In this document: piece by piece, positions 9,235-16,986 of the stretch
Layout of the letters: each line of letters starts with the position of its first letter
Numbering within the stretch: the first letter of the stretch is position 1
Origin: Mycolicibacterium sp. lyk4-40-TYG-92
Lineage (GTDB): Bacteria; Actinomycetota; Actinomycetes; Mycobacteriales; Mycobacteriaceae
NCBI RefSeq assembly: GCF_030209435.1
Contig: NZ_JARVRX010000001.1
Coordinates: 248,001 to 312,000 of the forward strand
Direction of reading: 5' to 3'
Length of the DNA: 64,000 nucleotides
Position numbers and translations under genes: made by a program
Notes under the pieces: model-generated
What the model saw: the letters and a program-made list of their open reading frames with translations, nothing else
Database searches by the model: none
What the model was told of the DNA's origin: nothing

Positions 9235-9638
9235 CGACTGCTGTGAATGCCGCCGTGGGCACGCAACTGCCCGAGCTTTCCATCTACGGCGACCCGACGT
9301 TCATCGTCTCGACGGCCATCGCCACGCGGGACTACCAGGACGTACACCACGACCGGGACAAGGCACAGGCCAAGGGCTCCAAGGACATCTTCGTCAACAT
9401 CCTGACCGACACCGGTCTGGTGGGACGCTACGTCACCGACTGGGCCGGCCCGAAGGCCATCATCAAGTCGATCAAGCTGCGCCTCGGTGTGCCGTGGTAC
9501 GCCTACGACACCATCACCTTCCGTGGTGAGGTGACCGCAGTCGAAGGTGACCTGGTGACGCTGAAAGTGGTGGGCAGCAACAGCCTTGGTGATCACGTCA
9601 TCGCCACCTCAACCCTCACGATGGGAGAAGCCCAGTGA
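9231..9638 (+). CDS. chsH1: Steroid enoyl-CoA hydratase subunit ChsH1 (MaoC-like)
   Basis: A single hot-dog domain of 135 residues ('HHDRDKAQAKGSKDIFVNILTD', 'WAGPKAIIKSIKLRLG', 'GEVTAVEGDLVTL') carries the hydratase-2 His/Asp region in 'DYQDVHHDRDKA'. With the ChsH2 MaoC domain it forms the active hydratase. I place the start at GTG 9231, overlapping the chsH2 stop in a GTGA, rather than at the frame opening at 9216 inside chsH2. GTG 9243 is a shorter alternative, closer to the 129 aa I recall for Rv3541c. It overlaps ltp2 by 4 nt. Confidence 0.92.
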   Translation: MTTAVNAAVGTQLPELSIYGDPTFIVSTAIATRDYQDVHHDRDKAQAKGSKDIFVNILTDTGLVGRYVTDWAGPKAIIKSIKLRLGVPWYAYDTITFRGEVTAVEGDLVTLKVVGSNSLGDHVIATSTLTMGEAQ

Positions 9639-10795
9639 GCATCTCCGGTAAGGCGGCCATCGCCGGTATCGGCGCCACCGACTTCTCCAAGAACTCCGGC
9701 CGTAGTGAACTGCGGCTGGCCGCCGAAGCGGTCACCGACGCGCTGAACGATGCGGGCCTGTCGCCCAAGGACGTTGACGGTCTGGTGACCTTCACCATGG
9801 ATTCCAATCTGGAGACCGCGGTGGCCCGCTCCACCGGTATCGGTGAGCTGAAGTTCTTCAGCCAGATCGGCTACGGCGGCGGGGCCGCGGCCGCGACCGT
9901 CCAGCAGGCGGTGCTGGCGGTGGCGTCCGGTATCGCGGAAGTCGTGGTGGCATACCGGGCTTTCAACGAGCGCTCGGAGCATCGCTTCGGCCAGGTGATG
10001 ACGGGTCTGACCGTCAACGCCGACTCCCGAGGTGTCGAGTACAGCTGGTCCTACCCGCACGGGCTGAGCACCCCGGCCGCCTCCGTGGCCATGGTCGCGC
10101 AGCGCTACATGCACGAATACGGTGCCACCAGTGCCGATTTCGGCGTGGTGTCGGTGGCCGACCGCAAGCATGCGGCGACCAACCCGAAGGCGCATTTCTA
10201 CGGTAAGCCCATCACCATCGAAGATCATCAGAACTCGCGCTTCATCGCCGAGCCGCTGCGCCTCCTGGACTGCTGCCAGGAGACCGACGGTGGGGTGGCG
10301 ATCGTCGTGACCACGCCCGAGCGCGCCAAGGACCTCAAGCAGCGTCCGGTCGTCGTCGAGGCGGCGGCACAGGCTGCCGGCGAAGACCAGTTCACCATGT
10401 ACTCGTACTACCGCGACGAGCTCGGTCTGCCCGAGATGGGTCTGGTCGGCAAGCAGCTCTGGGGCCAGAGTGGCTTGACGCCCAATGACATTCAGACCGC
10501 GATCCTGTACGACCACTTCACCCCGTACACCCTGATCCAGCTCGAAGAGCTCGGCTTCTGTGGCCGCGGCGAGGCCAAGGACTTCATCGCGAACGGCGCG
10601 ATCGAGCTCGGCGGCAAGCTGCCGATCAACACGCATGGTGGTCAGCTCGGTGAGGCCTACATCCACGGCATGAACGGCATCGCCGAGGGCGTGCGGCAGC
10701 TGCGCGGGACTTCGGTCAATCAGGTGCCCGATGTCGAGCACGTGCTCGTCACCGCCGGCACCGGAGTCCCGACGTCAGGCCTGATCCTGGGCTGA
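9635..10795 (+). CDS. ltp2: Steroid side-chain retro-aldolase Ltp2 (thiolase-like)
   Basis: The 386-residue thiolase-fold protein lacks the nucleophile-Cys 'CGSG' motif of true thiolases but keeps the fold ('GYGGGAAAATVQQAVLAVASG', 'INTHGGQLGEAYIHGMNGI'). In M. tuberculosis Ltp2 acts with the ChsH2 DUF35 domain to cleave the 17-hydroxy-propanoyl-CoA side chain, releasing propionyl-CoA and leaving the 17-keto steroid; tyrosines act in place of thiolase residues. The Tyr of 'EAYIHGMNG' lies in the region expected for a catalytic Tyr. GTG start in a GTGA overlap with chsH1. It is the last gene of the cyp125 operon and is followed by a hairpin. Confidence 0.94.
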   Translation: MSISGKAAIAGIGATDFSKNSGRSELRLAAEAVTDALNDAGLSPKDVDGLVTFTMDSNLETAVARSTGIGELKFFSQIGYGGGAAAATVQQAVLAVASGIAEVVVAYRAFNERSEHRFGQVMTGLTVNADSRGVEYSWSYPHGLSTPAASVAMVAQRYMHEYGATSADFGVVSVADRKHAATNPKAHFYGKPITIEDHQNSRFIAEPLRLLDCCQETDGGVAIVVTTPERAKDLKQRPVVVEAAAQAAGEDQFTMYSYYRDELGLPEMGLVGKQLWGQSGLTPNDIQTAILYDHFTPYTLIQLEELGFCGRGEAKDFIANGAIELGGKLPINTHGGQLGEAYIHGMNGIAEGVRQLRGTSVNQVPDVEHVLVTAGTGVPTSGLILG

Positions 10796-10810
10796 GTTCT
10801 CCTCTTCGCA

Positions 10811-10842
10811 AACTGCCCCTTTTCGCCTGAAGAGGGGCAGTT
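10811..10842 (+). terminator. Hairpin terminator after ltp2
   Basis: The inverted repeat AACTGCCCCT ... AGGGGCAGTT (arms 10811-10820 and 10833-10842, 12-nt loop) lies 15 nt past the ltp2 stop. Pairing can extend outward into CGCA/TGCG. There is no long U-tract, as is common in mycobacteria. Confidence 0.6.
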
Positions 10843-10906
10843 GTGCGTCAAACAGGGGTAGTCCTACTCATCCGGACTCGCGTGGCGCGGCGCGATGATG
10901 ACCTGC

Positions 10907-12685
10907 ATGACCGAACCGCAGCGGGCGATGGTTGCCCGGCTCTCCCAGGATGTCGCAGCGATATCCCATCATCTGGCATGGGTGTCGGCCTGCCTCACCG
11001 AACTCGATCGGTCGATGGCGTACCAGCAGTCGCCCGCGCAGCCCGTCGCATACGCCGTGCCGCAACAGTATTGGCAGCCGCCCCAGGCCGCGCCGGCCGC
11101 GGCACCGGCACCGCAGCCGGCACCGCAGCCGGCACCGCAATCGGGACCCGAGCGCTCGGACGGCTGGATCGGCAAGGCGCTGGCCGCCGCCGGTGTCGCG
11201 GTGACATTGATCGGCGTCGCCCTCCTGTTGGTCCTCGCCGCGCAGGCCGGGCTGTTGCGGCCCGAGTTCCGCGTCGGCGCCGGGGCGGTTCTGGCGGCAG
11301 GCCTGGTGGTCGGCGCGACTCGCCTGAAGACGCGGCCCGGCGGCACGGTGGGTGCGGTAGCCCTGGCCGCCACCGGTATCGCCGCGGCGTACATCGACGT
11401 CGTCGCGGTCACCACGGTTTATGAATGGCTTTCTGCGCCGGTCGGTTTGGTGCTGGCGGCGGTGATCGGCGGTGGCGGCCTGACCCTGGCGCGGCGCTGG
11501 GATTCGCAGCAGCTCGCGCTGTTGGTGCTGGTGCCACTGGCCGTGCTGGCACCTGTGGTGGCCGACGGCGTCTCGCTGCTGCTGATCGGGTTCATGCTGG
11601 CGCTGTCCGCGGCATCGCTGCCCGTGCAACTCGGTAGGGACTGGGTCTGGATGTATGTGGCTCGGACCGGCGTCTGCACCTTGCCGTTGCTGGTGGCGTT
11701 GGCCTCGGCGTCGTTCGGCACCGACAGGAATCCGGGAGTTGCGGGTGCCTGCGCGGCGGCAGCCGGGCTGGCCGTCGTCGGTGCGTTGGTCCTGTTGCCC
11801 AAGACGACCAACCGGCCGCTGCTGGCCCTGGCCACCGCGGGCGGTGCGGTGCCGGTGCTGTTCGTCTCGGCAGTGGTCCGTCCGCTGATCGCCGCGTCGA
11901 TCATCGCTGCGGTGGCAGCGTTGTTCCTGGCCATCGTCCTGGCCGGCAGCCGGCTGCCCGGAGTCGCCGGCGTGGTGGCGCGGACCTGGTCGGCGGCGTC
12001 GGCGGTCTGTGCTCTGGTCGCGGTACTGGTGGCCTTCGACGGCCGGACCGGCTGCGCGGTGCTGCTCGCGATGTCCGTCGTGGTGGCCGTCGCCGGGCGT
12101 CGCGACGCCATCGCCCGCTGGGTGGCCGCCGGGTTCGGGGCCGTCGGCGGTGCCGTGTACGTCAGCTACTCCCCGCCGGACCTGCTGTTCCGCGCGGTGG
12201 AGCTGAACACTCACAGTGCCGTGTCCACCATCGTCTCCAGCATCTTGGCGGTGGCCGGAGCGGTGGCCGTCGCGTGGTCGTGGGCCGGCAGGCGTGACGA
12301 CGACGAGGTGCGGCTGATGTGGGCAGGCGCGGTCGTGGTCGTCGCGTACGCGTCCACCATGGCGACCGTCACCGCGGGCGTGCTGATCGGCGGTGTGAAG
12401 GGCGGGTTCTTCGCCGGTCACATGGTCGCGACCATCGGCTGGATCGTGGTGGCGGCTGCGTTGTTCGGATACGCGGCGCGTCAACCGAAGCCGCAGCGGT
12501 CACTGCCCATCGGCGGCGGCCTGGCGCTGGTGGCCGCCGCGATGGCCAAGCTGTTCCTGTTCGATCTCGGGACCCTGAACGGCATGTTCCGGGTGGCGGT
12601 GTTCATCGTCGTCGGCCTCGTGCTGCTGGCCATGGGGACGGGCTATGCCCGGTTGCTCGCCCGGCAGGATCTGCCGAATCCGTAG
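10907..12685 (+). CDS. DUF2339-like polytopic membrane protein
   Basis: The product is about 592 residues. An N-terminal soluble helix ('ARLSQDVAAISHHLAWVSACLTEL'-like) and a Pro/Ala/Gln linker with tandem 'PAPQPAPQ' come first. From 'IGKALAAAGVAVTLIGVALLL' onward there are roughly 14-18 closely spaced hydrophobic segments to the C-terminus. The layout (coiled coil, Pro-rich linker, many TMs, no catalytic motif) fits DUF2339-type proteins of unknown function. Three in-frame ATGs (10895, 10898, 10907) are possible and none has a clear Shine-Dalgarno; I prefer 10907. No KstR site precedes it, so sterol regulation is not supported even though it follows ltp2. It occupies part of the region between ltp2 and the hsd4B gene where M. 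tuberculosis carries PPE63. Confidence 0.75.
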   Translation: MTEPQRAMVARLSQDVAAISHHLAWVSACLTELDRSMAYQQSPAQPVAYAVPQQYWQPPQAAPAAAPAPQPAPQPAPQSGPERSDGWIGKALAAAGVAVTLIGVALLLVLAAQAGLLRPEFRVGAGAVLAAGLVVGATRLKTRPGGTVGAVALAATGIAAAYIDVVAVTTVYEWLSAPVGLVLAAVIGGGGLTLARRWDSQQLALLVLVPLAVLAPVVADGVSLLLIGFMLALSAASLPVQLGRDWVWMYVARTGVCTLPLLVALASASFGTDRNPGVAGACAAAAGLAVVGALVLLPKTTNRPLLALATAGGAVPVLFVSAVVRPLIAASIIAAVAALFLAIVLAGSRLPGVAGVVARTWSAASAVCALVAVLVAFDGRTGCAVLLAMSVVVAVAGRRDAIARWVAAGFGAVGGAVYVSYSPPDLLFRAVELNTHSAVSTIVSSILAVAGAVAVAWSWAGRRDDDEVRLMWAGAVVVVAYASTMATVTAGVLIGGVKGGFFAGHMVATIGWIVVAAALFGYAARQPKPQRSLPIGGGLALVAAAMAKLFLFDLGTLNGMFRVAVFIVVGLVLLAMGTGYARLLARQDLPNP

Positions 12686-12777
12686 CCCGGCGGCACCGTC
12701 AGTTTGCGTCGGGTGGGTAGCCGTCGGGGCGGTAGGCTCGAAGCGACGCGGTATGTCTGGGGAAGGGGGCCGTGTCC

Positions 12778-13899
12778 ATGGGGATTCAGCCGGACAGCAG
12801 TCCGTTCGGATCGCAGACGGTGACGGGGCCGGGGTGGCCCAACGTTGACGAGGGGCAGCTCGAAGAAGCGGCTGCGCACTATACGAAGCTGGCAACGAAG
12901 ATCACCGGTCATGTGGTGCCACAGCAGACCAGCCAGTTGATGAATTTGACCGGCCAGTGGACCGGTGCTGGTTCGGTGGCCGCCGCCGGTGAGGCGACCA
13001 CCATCATCGGCGGCCATGAGGCCAACGGCGCGCAGGCAGCGGCCATCGCTGCCAAGCTGCAGTCCATGGCGGCCGCGGTCGTCAAGACCAAGAACCTGGT
13101 CAATGCCACCGCCGAAGAAGTGCAGCAGGAATGCATGGCCCTCTCGGCGGCGCCGTTCCCGAACGTGCAGGAGCTCATCCAGAGCCGGATCAAGATGGGC
13201 CTGTCTCAGAACATTGCCGCGGTGACGGCCAGCGCCACCGAGGTGGCCAACGTCGTCGGCGCGCCGCCGAGCATCCCGACCGCCGGCATGCCGCCGCAGG
13301 TGGCGCAGACCGCGCAGAAGACCGCGGAGTCGGCGGGCAAGGGCGGCGACCAGATGGGCCAGATGATGGGCCAGATGATGCAGATGGCCGGTCAGCTCCC
13401 GCAGATGCTCGGGCAGCTGCCGCAGCAGGCCATGCAACCGCTGCAACAACTTTCGCAGCCGCTGCAGCAGCTGACGTCCCTGTTTTCCGGCGGCGGCCAG
13501 GGCAAGGCCGGTCTCGGCGCCTCGCCGTTCGGCGCGTTCTCCAACCATCCGTTGGCCGGCGGTTCCGGGGCCGCCCACGGCGCCGGCTTGATGAAGGGCG
13601 GCATGCCCGGCGGTGGCGGCGGCGGTGTGGGCGCGGCGTCCGTGCAGACGCCGCTCCTGGCGAAGATGGTCGGCCCCGGCCCGGCCGGACCCGGTGTGAT
13701 GCCGGCGAGCGCCGCGGCAGGGATGGGTGCCGGCGGCTTGGCTCCGGTCGCCGCGGCGGCAGGTGCCGGTGGCGCGATGGGTGCCATGGGTGGCATGGGG
13801 CACCGCGAAGGTGGCGGCGGGGGACGCATCAGCCAGCTGGCGGTTCCCGAAGCGCTGGACCACGGTTCATATGACGAAGACGTCGACGACGACTGGTGA
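12778..13899 (+). CDS. PPE-like ESX (type VII) secretion substrate
   Basis: The 373-residue protein has an N-terminal alpha-helical region of about 165 residues containing a WxG element ('LTGQWTGAGSVAAAG', Trp about 61), then 'AAAIAAKLQSMAAAVVKTKN' and 'VQELIQSRIKMGLSQNIAAVTASA'. This is the pattern of PPE and ESX-1 substrate domains, without a literal N-terminal Pro-Pro-Glu. The C-terminal half is Gln/Met-rich ('QMMGQMMQMAGQLPQMLGQ'), then Gly/Ala-rich, ending in an acidic tail 'YDEDVDDDW'. It probably pairs with the product of the next gene, 16 nt downstream. ATG 12778 lies 8 nt after AAGGGGG; GTG 12772 is an alternative. PE genes usually precede PPE genes, so the order here is reversed. 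Substrate assignment is inference. Confidence 0.75.
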   Translation: MGIQPDSSPFGSQTVTGPGWPNVDEGQLEEAAAHYTKLATKITGHVVPQQTSQLMNLTGQWTGAGSVAAAGEATTIIGGHEANGAQAAAIAAKLQSMAAAVVKTKNLVNATAEEVQQECMALSAAPFPNVQELIQSRIKMGLSQNIAAVTASATEVANVVGAPPSIPTAGMPPQVAQTAQKTAESAGKGGDQMGQMMGQMMQMAGQLPQMLGQLPQQAMQPLQQLSQPLQQLTSLFSGGGQGKAGLGASPFGAFSNHPLAGGSGAAHGAGLMKGGMPGGGGGGVGAASVQTPLLAKMVGPGPAGPGVMPASAAAGMGAGGLAPVAAAAGAGGAMGAMGGMGHREGGGGGRISQLAVPEALDHGSYDEDVDDDW

Positions 13900-13915
13900 G
13901 TAGGGGGGATTTCTG

Positions 13916-14683
13916 ATGGGTTCACCGTTGCAGACACCGGAGAACATCAGCTGGAATGCAGCCTCGGTGGAGCTGCCCGAGATGCCGATGATCCAGCCCG
14001 GCGAGGACGCCATGAGTGCGACCATCGCGGCGGTCCTGCCGGCCATGGCTGCCGACATGACCGCCAATGTGGCCTCGTTGCAGGCCAAGGAGGGCATGTT
14101 CTCCGGCAAGGTGGGCATGGCGCAGTCGGCGTACGACAACGCCGACAGCAAGGGCGGCGAGGGCATCGGCCAGATGGGCCAGATGCTCGGCCAGCTTGGT
14201 CAGATGGGTCAGCAGGCAGGCCAGATGGCCGGCCAGGGCGGCGGTCTGGGCCAGATGGGCCAGCAGGCCGGGCAGTTCGGCCAGATGATTCAGCAGGCCA
14301 TGGGCAAGGGCGGCGGTAAGGAAGGCGGCATGCCGGGCGGGGAACAACCCCCGGAGGGCCAGCCCGGCGGGCCGGCCGGCGGCGGCGCCCCCATGTCACC
14401 CGAGCAGCGCCAGTCCCAGCAGGATGCCCGGGAGAACCAGCAGAACGACCGGCAGTCCCAGCAGGACGCCCGCCAGCAACAGCAGGACAACCGGCAGTCG
14501 CAGCAGGATCGGCGCGAAGCCCAGCAGGACGCCCGCGACTCCCGTCGGCCCACGTCCGCTCCGGCCCAAGCGGCACCGCCGGCGGCGGGCCCCAGCACGG
14601 GATCGCACAGCGCCGGTCCGGCGCCGATTGCCCCGGTGGCCCCGCCGCCGCAGCGTGGCGGTGACGTCGGCCGTCAGATGTAG
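13916..14683 (+). CDS. EspJ-like ESX secretion-associated protein with heptad repeats
   Basis: The 255-residue protein starts at ATG 13916 after a GGGGGGA Shine-Dalgarno. Residues about 30-80 form a helical hairpin like those of PE/EspJ-type partners and end with 'AYDNADSKG'. Here Tyr73-x3-Asp77 matches the general T7SS export signal YxxxD/E directly after the hairpin. Residues about 84-128 are Gly/Gln/Met repeats ('GQMGQQAGQ'). Residues 165-206 are six consecutive heptads R-x-x-Q-Q-D/N-x, and the tail is Pro/Ala-rich. EspJ (Rv3878) of ESX-1 has a comparable N-terminal hairpin with YxxxD and a disordered tail; sequence similarity is weak, so the name is only a resemblance. The neighbouring PPE-like gene makes a co-secreted pair likely. 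Confidence 0.65.
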   Translation: MGSPLQTPENISWNAASVELPEMPMIQPGEDAMSATIAAVLPAMAADMTANVASLQAKEGMFSGKVGMAQSAYDNADSKGGEGIGQMGQMLGQLGQMGQQAGQMAGQGGGLGQMGQQAGQFGQMIQQAMGKGGGKEGGMPGGEQPPEGQPGGPAGGGAPMSPEQRQSQQDARENQQNDRQSQQDARQQQQDNRQSQQDRREAQQDARDSRRPTSAPAQAAPPAAGPSTGSHSAGPAPIAPVAPPPQRGGDVGRQM

Positions 14684-14710
14684 CTGCTGAAACAACAAGC
14701 CAGACAACGA

Positions 14711-14749
14711 AATTGGGGCCAGTCGCGAATATCGCGACTGGCCCCAATT
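14711..14749. terminator. Perfect 18-bp hairpin between convergent genes
   Basis: Arms 14711-14728 and 14732-14749 are perfectly complementary with a 3-nt loop (AATTGGGGCCAGTCGCGA type). It sits between the stop codons of the EspJ-like gene and the MPT63-domain gene and probably terminates both directions. The stem begins and ends with AATT rather than a U-run. Confidence 0.8.
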
Positions 14750-14762
14750 CGATGGTTGACCG

Positions 14763-15908
14763 TCAGGAAGCCGGAGCCGGGGCCGGGGTCGGGGTGACCG
14801 GAGCCGCCGGAGCGGCCTGCTGGTTACCGGCCGGGGCCGCGGTGCCCTGACCCGCGCTCGAGGCCGGCTGGCCGGCGATGGCCTGGCTCGGGGCCGGCGC
14901 CGGCGCCGGAGTCAGCGGAGCCTGAGAGACGGCGCCACCGGCGGTGGCAGCGGTACCCGGGCCGCTTTCGGCGGCGGTGGGAACCGGAGCGGCCTCCGGG
15001 GCCTGGCCGGCGGCCGGAGCCGTCGCCGGGGTCCCCGCGGGGGTACCGGCCGGAGTGCCCGCCGGAACCTGGGCGCCGGCCGGAGCCGGAGCGTCAGCAG
15101 CCGGGGTGCCGGCCGGGGCCGGAGCAACCGCCGGGGTACCGGCCGGCGTGGCAGCAGGGGTCTCACCGTTCGGCGTCGCCGCCGGAACCGCGCCGGTGGT
15201 GGTGCCGGCCGGAGGCTGCGTGCCCGTGGCGGACGGAACCGCGCCGGCCGGGGTGGCCCCGGGAACGGCGCTGCCGAGACCGGCAGGCGCAGCGGCCGGG
15301 GCTGCAGCAGGAGCGGCGGCGGGAGCGGCAGCCGGCGCCGGGGTGGTGGCGACCGGAGCGGACCCACGGGCCGGGGCGGCCGCCGGAGCAGTGCCGGTGG
15401 CGGCCTCAGTGCCCTGCCACTTGATCAGCTCGCGGTCACCGTCGGTGTACACCACGCTGGTCGGAGCGGCGCCCGTCACGTCGAAGTAGATCTTGCCCTT
15501 GGACTCTTGTCCCTCGGAGAGGCCGGCGGGGTTGATGCCCTGCGGGGTCGCAGCGCCCCACAGCACCCGGTAGTTCTCACCGTCGGCGGTACGGGCGTTC
15601 AGGTTCGGCACGAACGGCTGGGAGCTGCCGCGCTCAGCCGAGTACTCCGCCGTTGCTTCCCAGAGCGTGCCGTTGATGTGCTGCGACAGCACGTCGGTGC
15701 TGGGCTTGAGATTGCTGATCTCCCATTCCGCGACGGTGTTTCCGTCGACGAGCTTGCCGTCCTTGCCGAACGCAATGGTGGTGGCAGCGGGCGCCACGCC
15801 TGCGGGCTGACCTGCGGGCTGAGTCGAGTCGGCCACCGCGAACGGCGTCGCGATCAGGCCGAATGCGGCGGCTGCGCCGATGGCGGTGGTGATCTTGCGG
15901 GTACTCAT
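14763..15908 (-). CDS. Secreted MPT63-domain protein with long Ala/Pro/Gly-rich tail
   Basis: The 381-residue protein starts at ATG 15908 behind AAAGGAG. It has a signal peptide cleaved near 'FAVA-DS'. Residues about 43-165 form an MPT63 (DUF1942) immunoglobulin-like beta-sandwich domain: 'VAEWEISNLKPSTDVL', 'GTLWEATAEYSAERGSSQP', 'NLNARTADGENYRVLWGA', 'SKGKIYFDVTG'. M. tuberculosis MPT63 is essentially the domain alone (about 130 mature residues). Here the domain is followed by about 210 residues of low-complexity Ala/Pro/Gly/Thr sequence like the glycosylated Apa antigen. Extracellular; function of MPT63 domains is unknown. The frame upstream of 15908 ('MGEAARRTT...') is rejected because the signal peptide begins at 'MSTRK'. 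Confidence 0.88.
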   Translation of the reverse strand: MSTRKITTAIGAAAAFGLIATPFAVADSTQPAGQPAGVAPAATTIAFGKDGKLVDGNTVAEWEISNLKPSTDVLSQHINGTLWEATAEYSAERGSSQPFVPNLNARTADGENYRVLWGAATPQGINPAGLSEGQESKGKIYFDVTGAAPTSVVYTDGDRELIKWQGTEAATGTAPAAAPARGSAPVATTPAPAAAPAAAPAAAPAAAPAGLGSAVPGATPAGAVPSATGTQPPAGTTTGAVPAATPNGETPAATPAGTPAVAPAPAGTPAADAPAPAGAQVPAGTPAGTPAGTPATAPAAGQAPEAAPVPTAAESGPGTAATAGGAVSQAPLTPAPAPAPSQAIAGQPASSAGQGTAAPAGNQQAAPAAPVTPTPAPAPAS

Positions 15909-15974
15909 GATGATGTGGCTCCTTTGTCTCCAAGTCGTCCGACGGGCGGCTTCCCCCACGGAAGTTGAGTCACG

Positions 15975-15992
15975 AGTAATTGGACAATTACT
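15975..15992. promoter_or_regulatory. 8-2-8 inverted repeat upstream of the MPT63-domain gene
   Basis: AGTAATTG-GA-CAATTACT is a perfect inverted repeat with a 2-bp centre, 66 nt upstream of the start codon at 15908, in an otherwise featureless 216-base gap. Size and symmetry suit a dimeric repressor of the TetR or MarR type. Regulator unknown. Confidence 0.5.
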
Positions 15993-16080
15993 GACTACTA
16001 CGAAAGCTAGCAGGTTAAGCGTCAGCTGTGGATGCAGGTTGACGCCTCAGCGGTGACCCGGCCGCTGCCTCTAGTTTGCC

Positions 16081-16111
16081 GGAATCGGCCGCCGTTTGGG
16101 CGGCCGATTCC
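16081..16111 (-). terminator. Terminator after the chsH3 (hsd4B) gene
   Basis: A 13-bp perfect stem (arms 16081-16093 and 16099-16111, GGAATCGGCCGCC type) with loop GTTTG lies 13 nt beyond the stop codon of the minus-strand hydratase gene. Confidence 0.75.
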
Positions 16112-16124
16112 AAATACGTCCTGG

Positions 16125-16985
16125 TCAGGACGCGGTGAGTTCGATTCCAGCAAGCACGACGACATTGTCCCGGCTCGGCACCGTCAGCACGCCGGTGATT
16201 CGTTCACCGTCACGCCAAAGGTTGGCCTGCAGGGTTTCGCCCGGGATGACGGTGCCGGCGAAGCGCGCGCCGTAGGACCGGACCCGGCCGGCGTCGCCGT
16301 CGAGGACGTTGTCGACGATGGCCTTGCAGCCGATGCCGTAGGTGCACAGGCCGTGCAGGATCGGGCGGTCGAAGCCGGCGGCCTTGGCGAACGCCGGGTC
16401 CGAGTGCAGCGGGTTGCGGTCACCGCAGAGCCGGTACAGCAGTGCCTGCTGCGGCAGCGTGGGCAGCGCGATCTGCAGGTCCGGTGCCCGGTCGGGTTCG
16501 GCCGCCGAGGTCGACGGGCCACGGTCGCCGCCGAAGCCGCCCTCGCCGCGGGCGAAGATGGACCGCTTCTGCTTCCACAGGGGAGCACCGTCGAGGGCGG
16601 TCACGGTGGTCTCCGACCAGATGACCGCGGCCTTGCCCTTGTCCCAGATCTCGGTGAACTTGGTGACGGCGCGGCCCGTGCCCGACGGCGGGATCGGTGC
16701 ATCGGTGTAGATGGCCTCGCTGGCGTGCAGCACCCGGCTCAGCTCGATGTCGATGCCGGGGAACTTGACCGTCGGCGCCTTGGTCTCGTGGAAGCTCTGC
16801 GCGACGTTGCCGAATGTCGGCAGGACCTGCGGTTTGTCGTCGATCAGGTAGCGCAGTTCGCGCTCGCTCATCGGGTCCGCGCCCGCGCCCAGGCCCAGGT
16901 GGTACAGCTGCACATCGCTGCTGCTCCACGAGAATTCGACCGGCGCCAGTTCGGCGCCGATGGCCTCATCGAGATTGATCGGCAT
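16125..16985 (-). CDS. hsd4B: MaoC-like steroid side-chain enoyl-CoA hydratase (Rv3538/ChsH3 type)
   Basis: The 286-residue double hot-dog hydratase resembles the hydratase-2 part of peroxisomal MFE-2. The C-terminal half has the active-site motif 'CGDRNPLHSDPAFAKAAGF' with Asp and His in hydratase-2 spacing, then 'ILHGLCTYGIG'. The M. tuberculosis counterpart was named hsd4B and has been described as ChsH3, an R-type hydratase acting on the C5 side-chain enoyl-CoA. 'hsd4B' is a historic misnomer because no dehydrogenase domain is present. ATG 16985 lies 1 nt after the kstD stop, so the two are translationally coupled under the KstR site upstream of kstD. Confidence 0.9.
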   Translation of the reverse strand: MPINLDEAIGAELAPVEFSWSSSDVQLYHLGLGAGADPMSERELRYLIDDKPQVLPTFGNVAQSFHETKAPTVKFPGIDIELSRVLHASEAIYTDAPIPPSGTGRAVTKFTEIWDKGKAAVIWSETTVTALDGAPLWKQKRSIFARGEGGFGGDRGPSTSAAEPDRAPDLQIALPTLPQQALLYRLCGDRNPLHSDPAFAKAAGFDRPILHGLCTYGIGCKAIVDNVLDGDAGRVRSYGARFAGTVIPGETLQANLWRDGERITGVLTVPSRDNVVVLAGIELTAS

Positions 16986-16986
16986 G

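Noticed and set aside
14158..14300. CRISPR-like or tandem repeat array
   Set aside because: The repetition is coding (GQM/GQQ codons of the EspJ-like protein), with no uniform repeat-spacer structure.
14912..15367. Arg/Pro-rich alternative frame inside the MPT63-domain gene tail
   Set aside because: It is an out-of-frame reading of the Ala/Pro repeat DNA.
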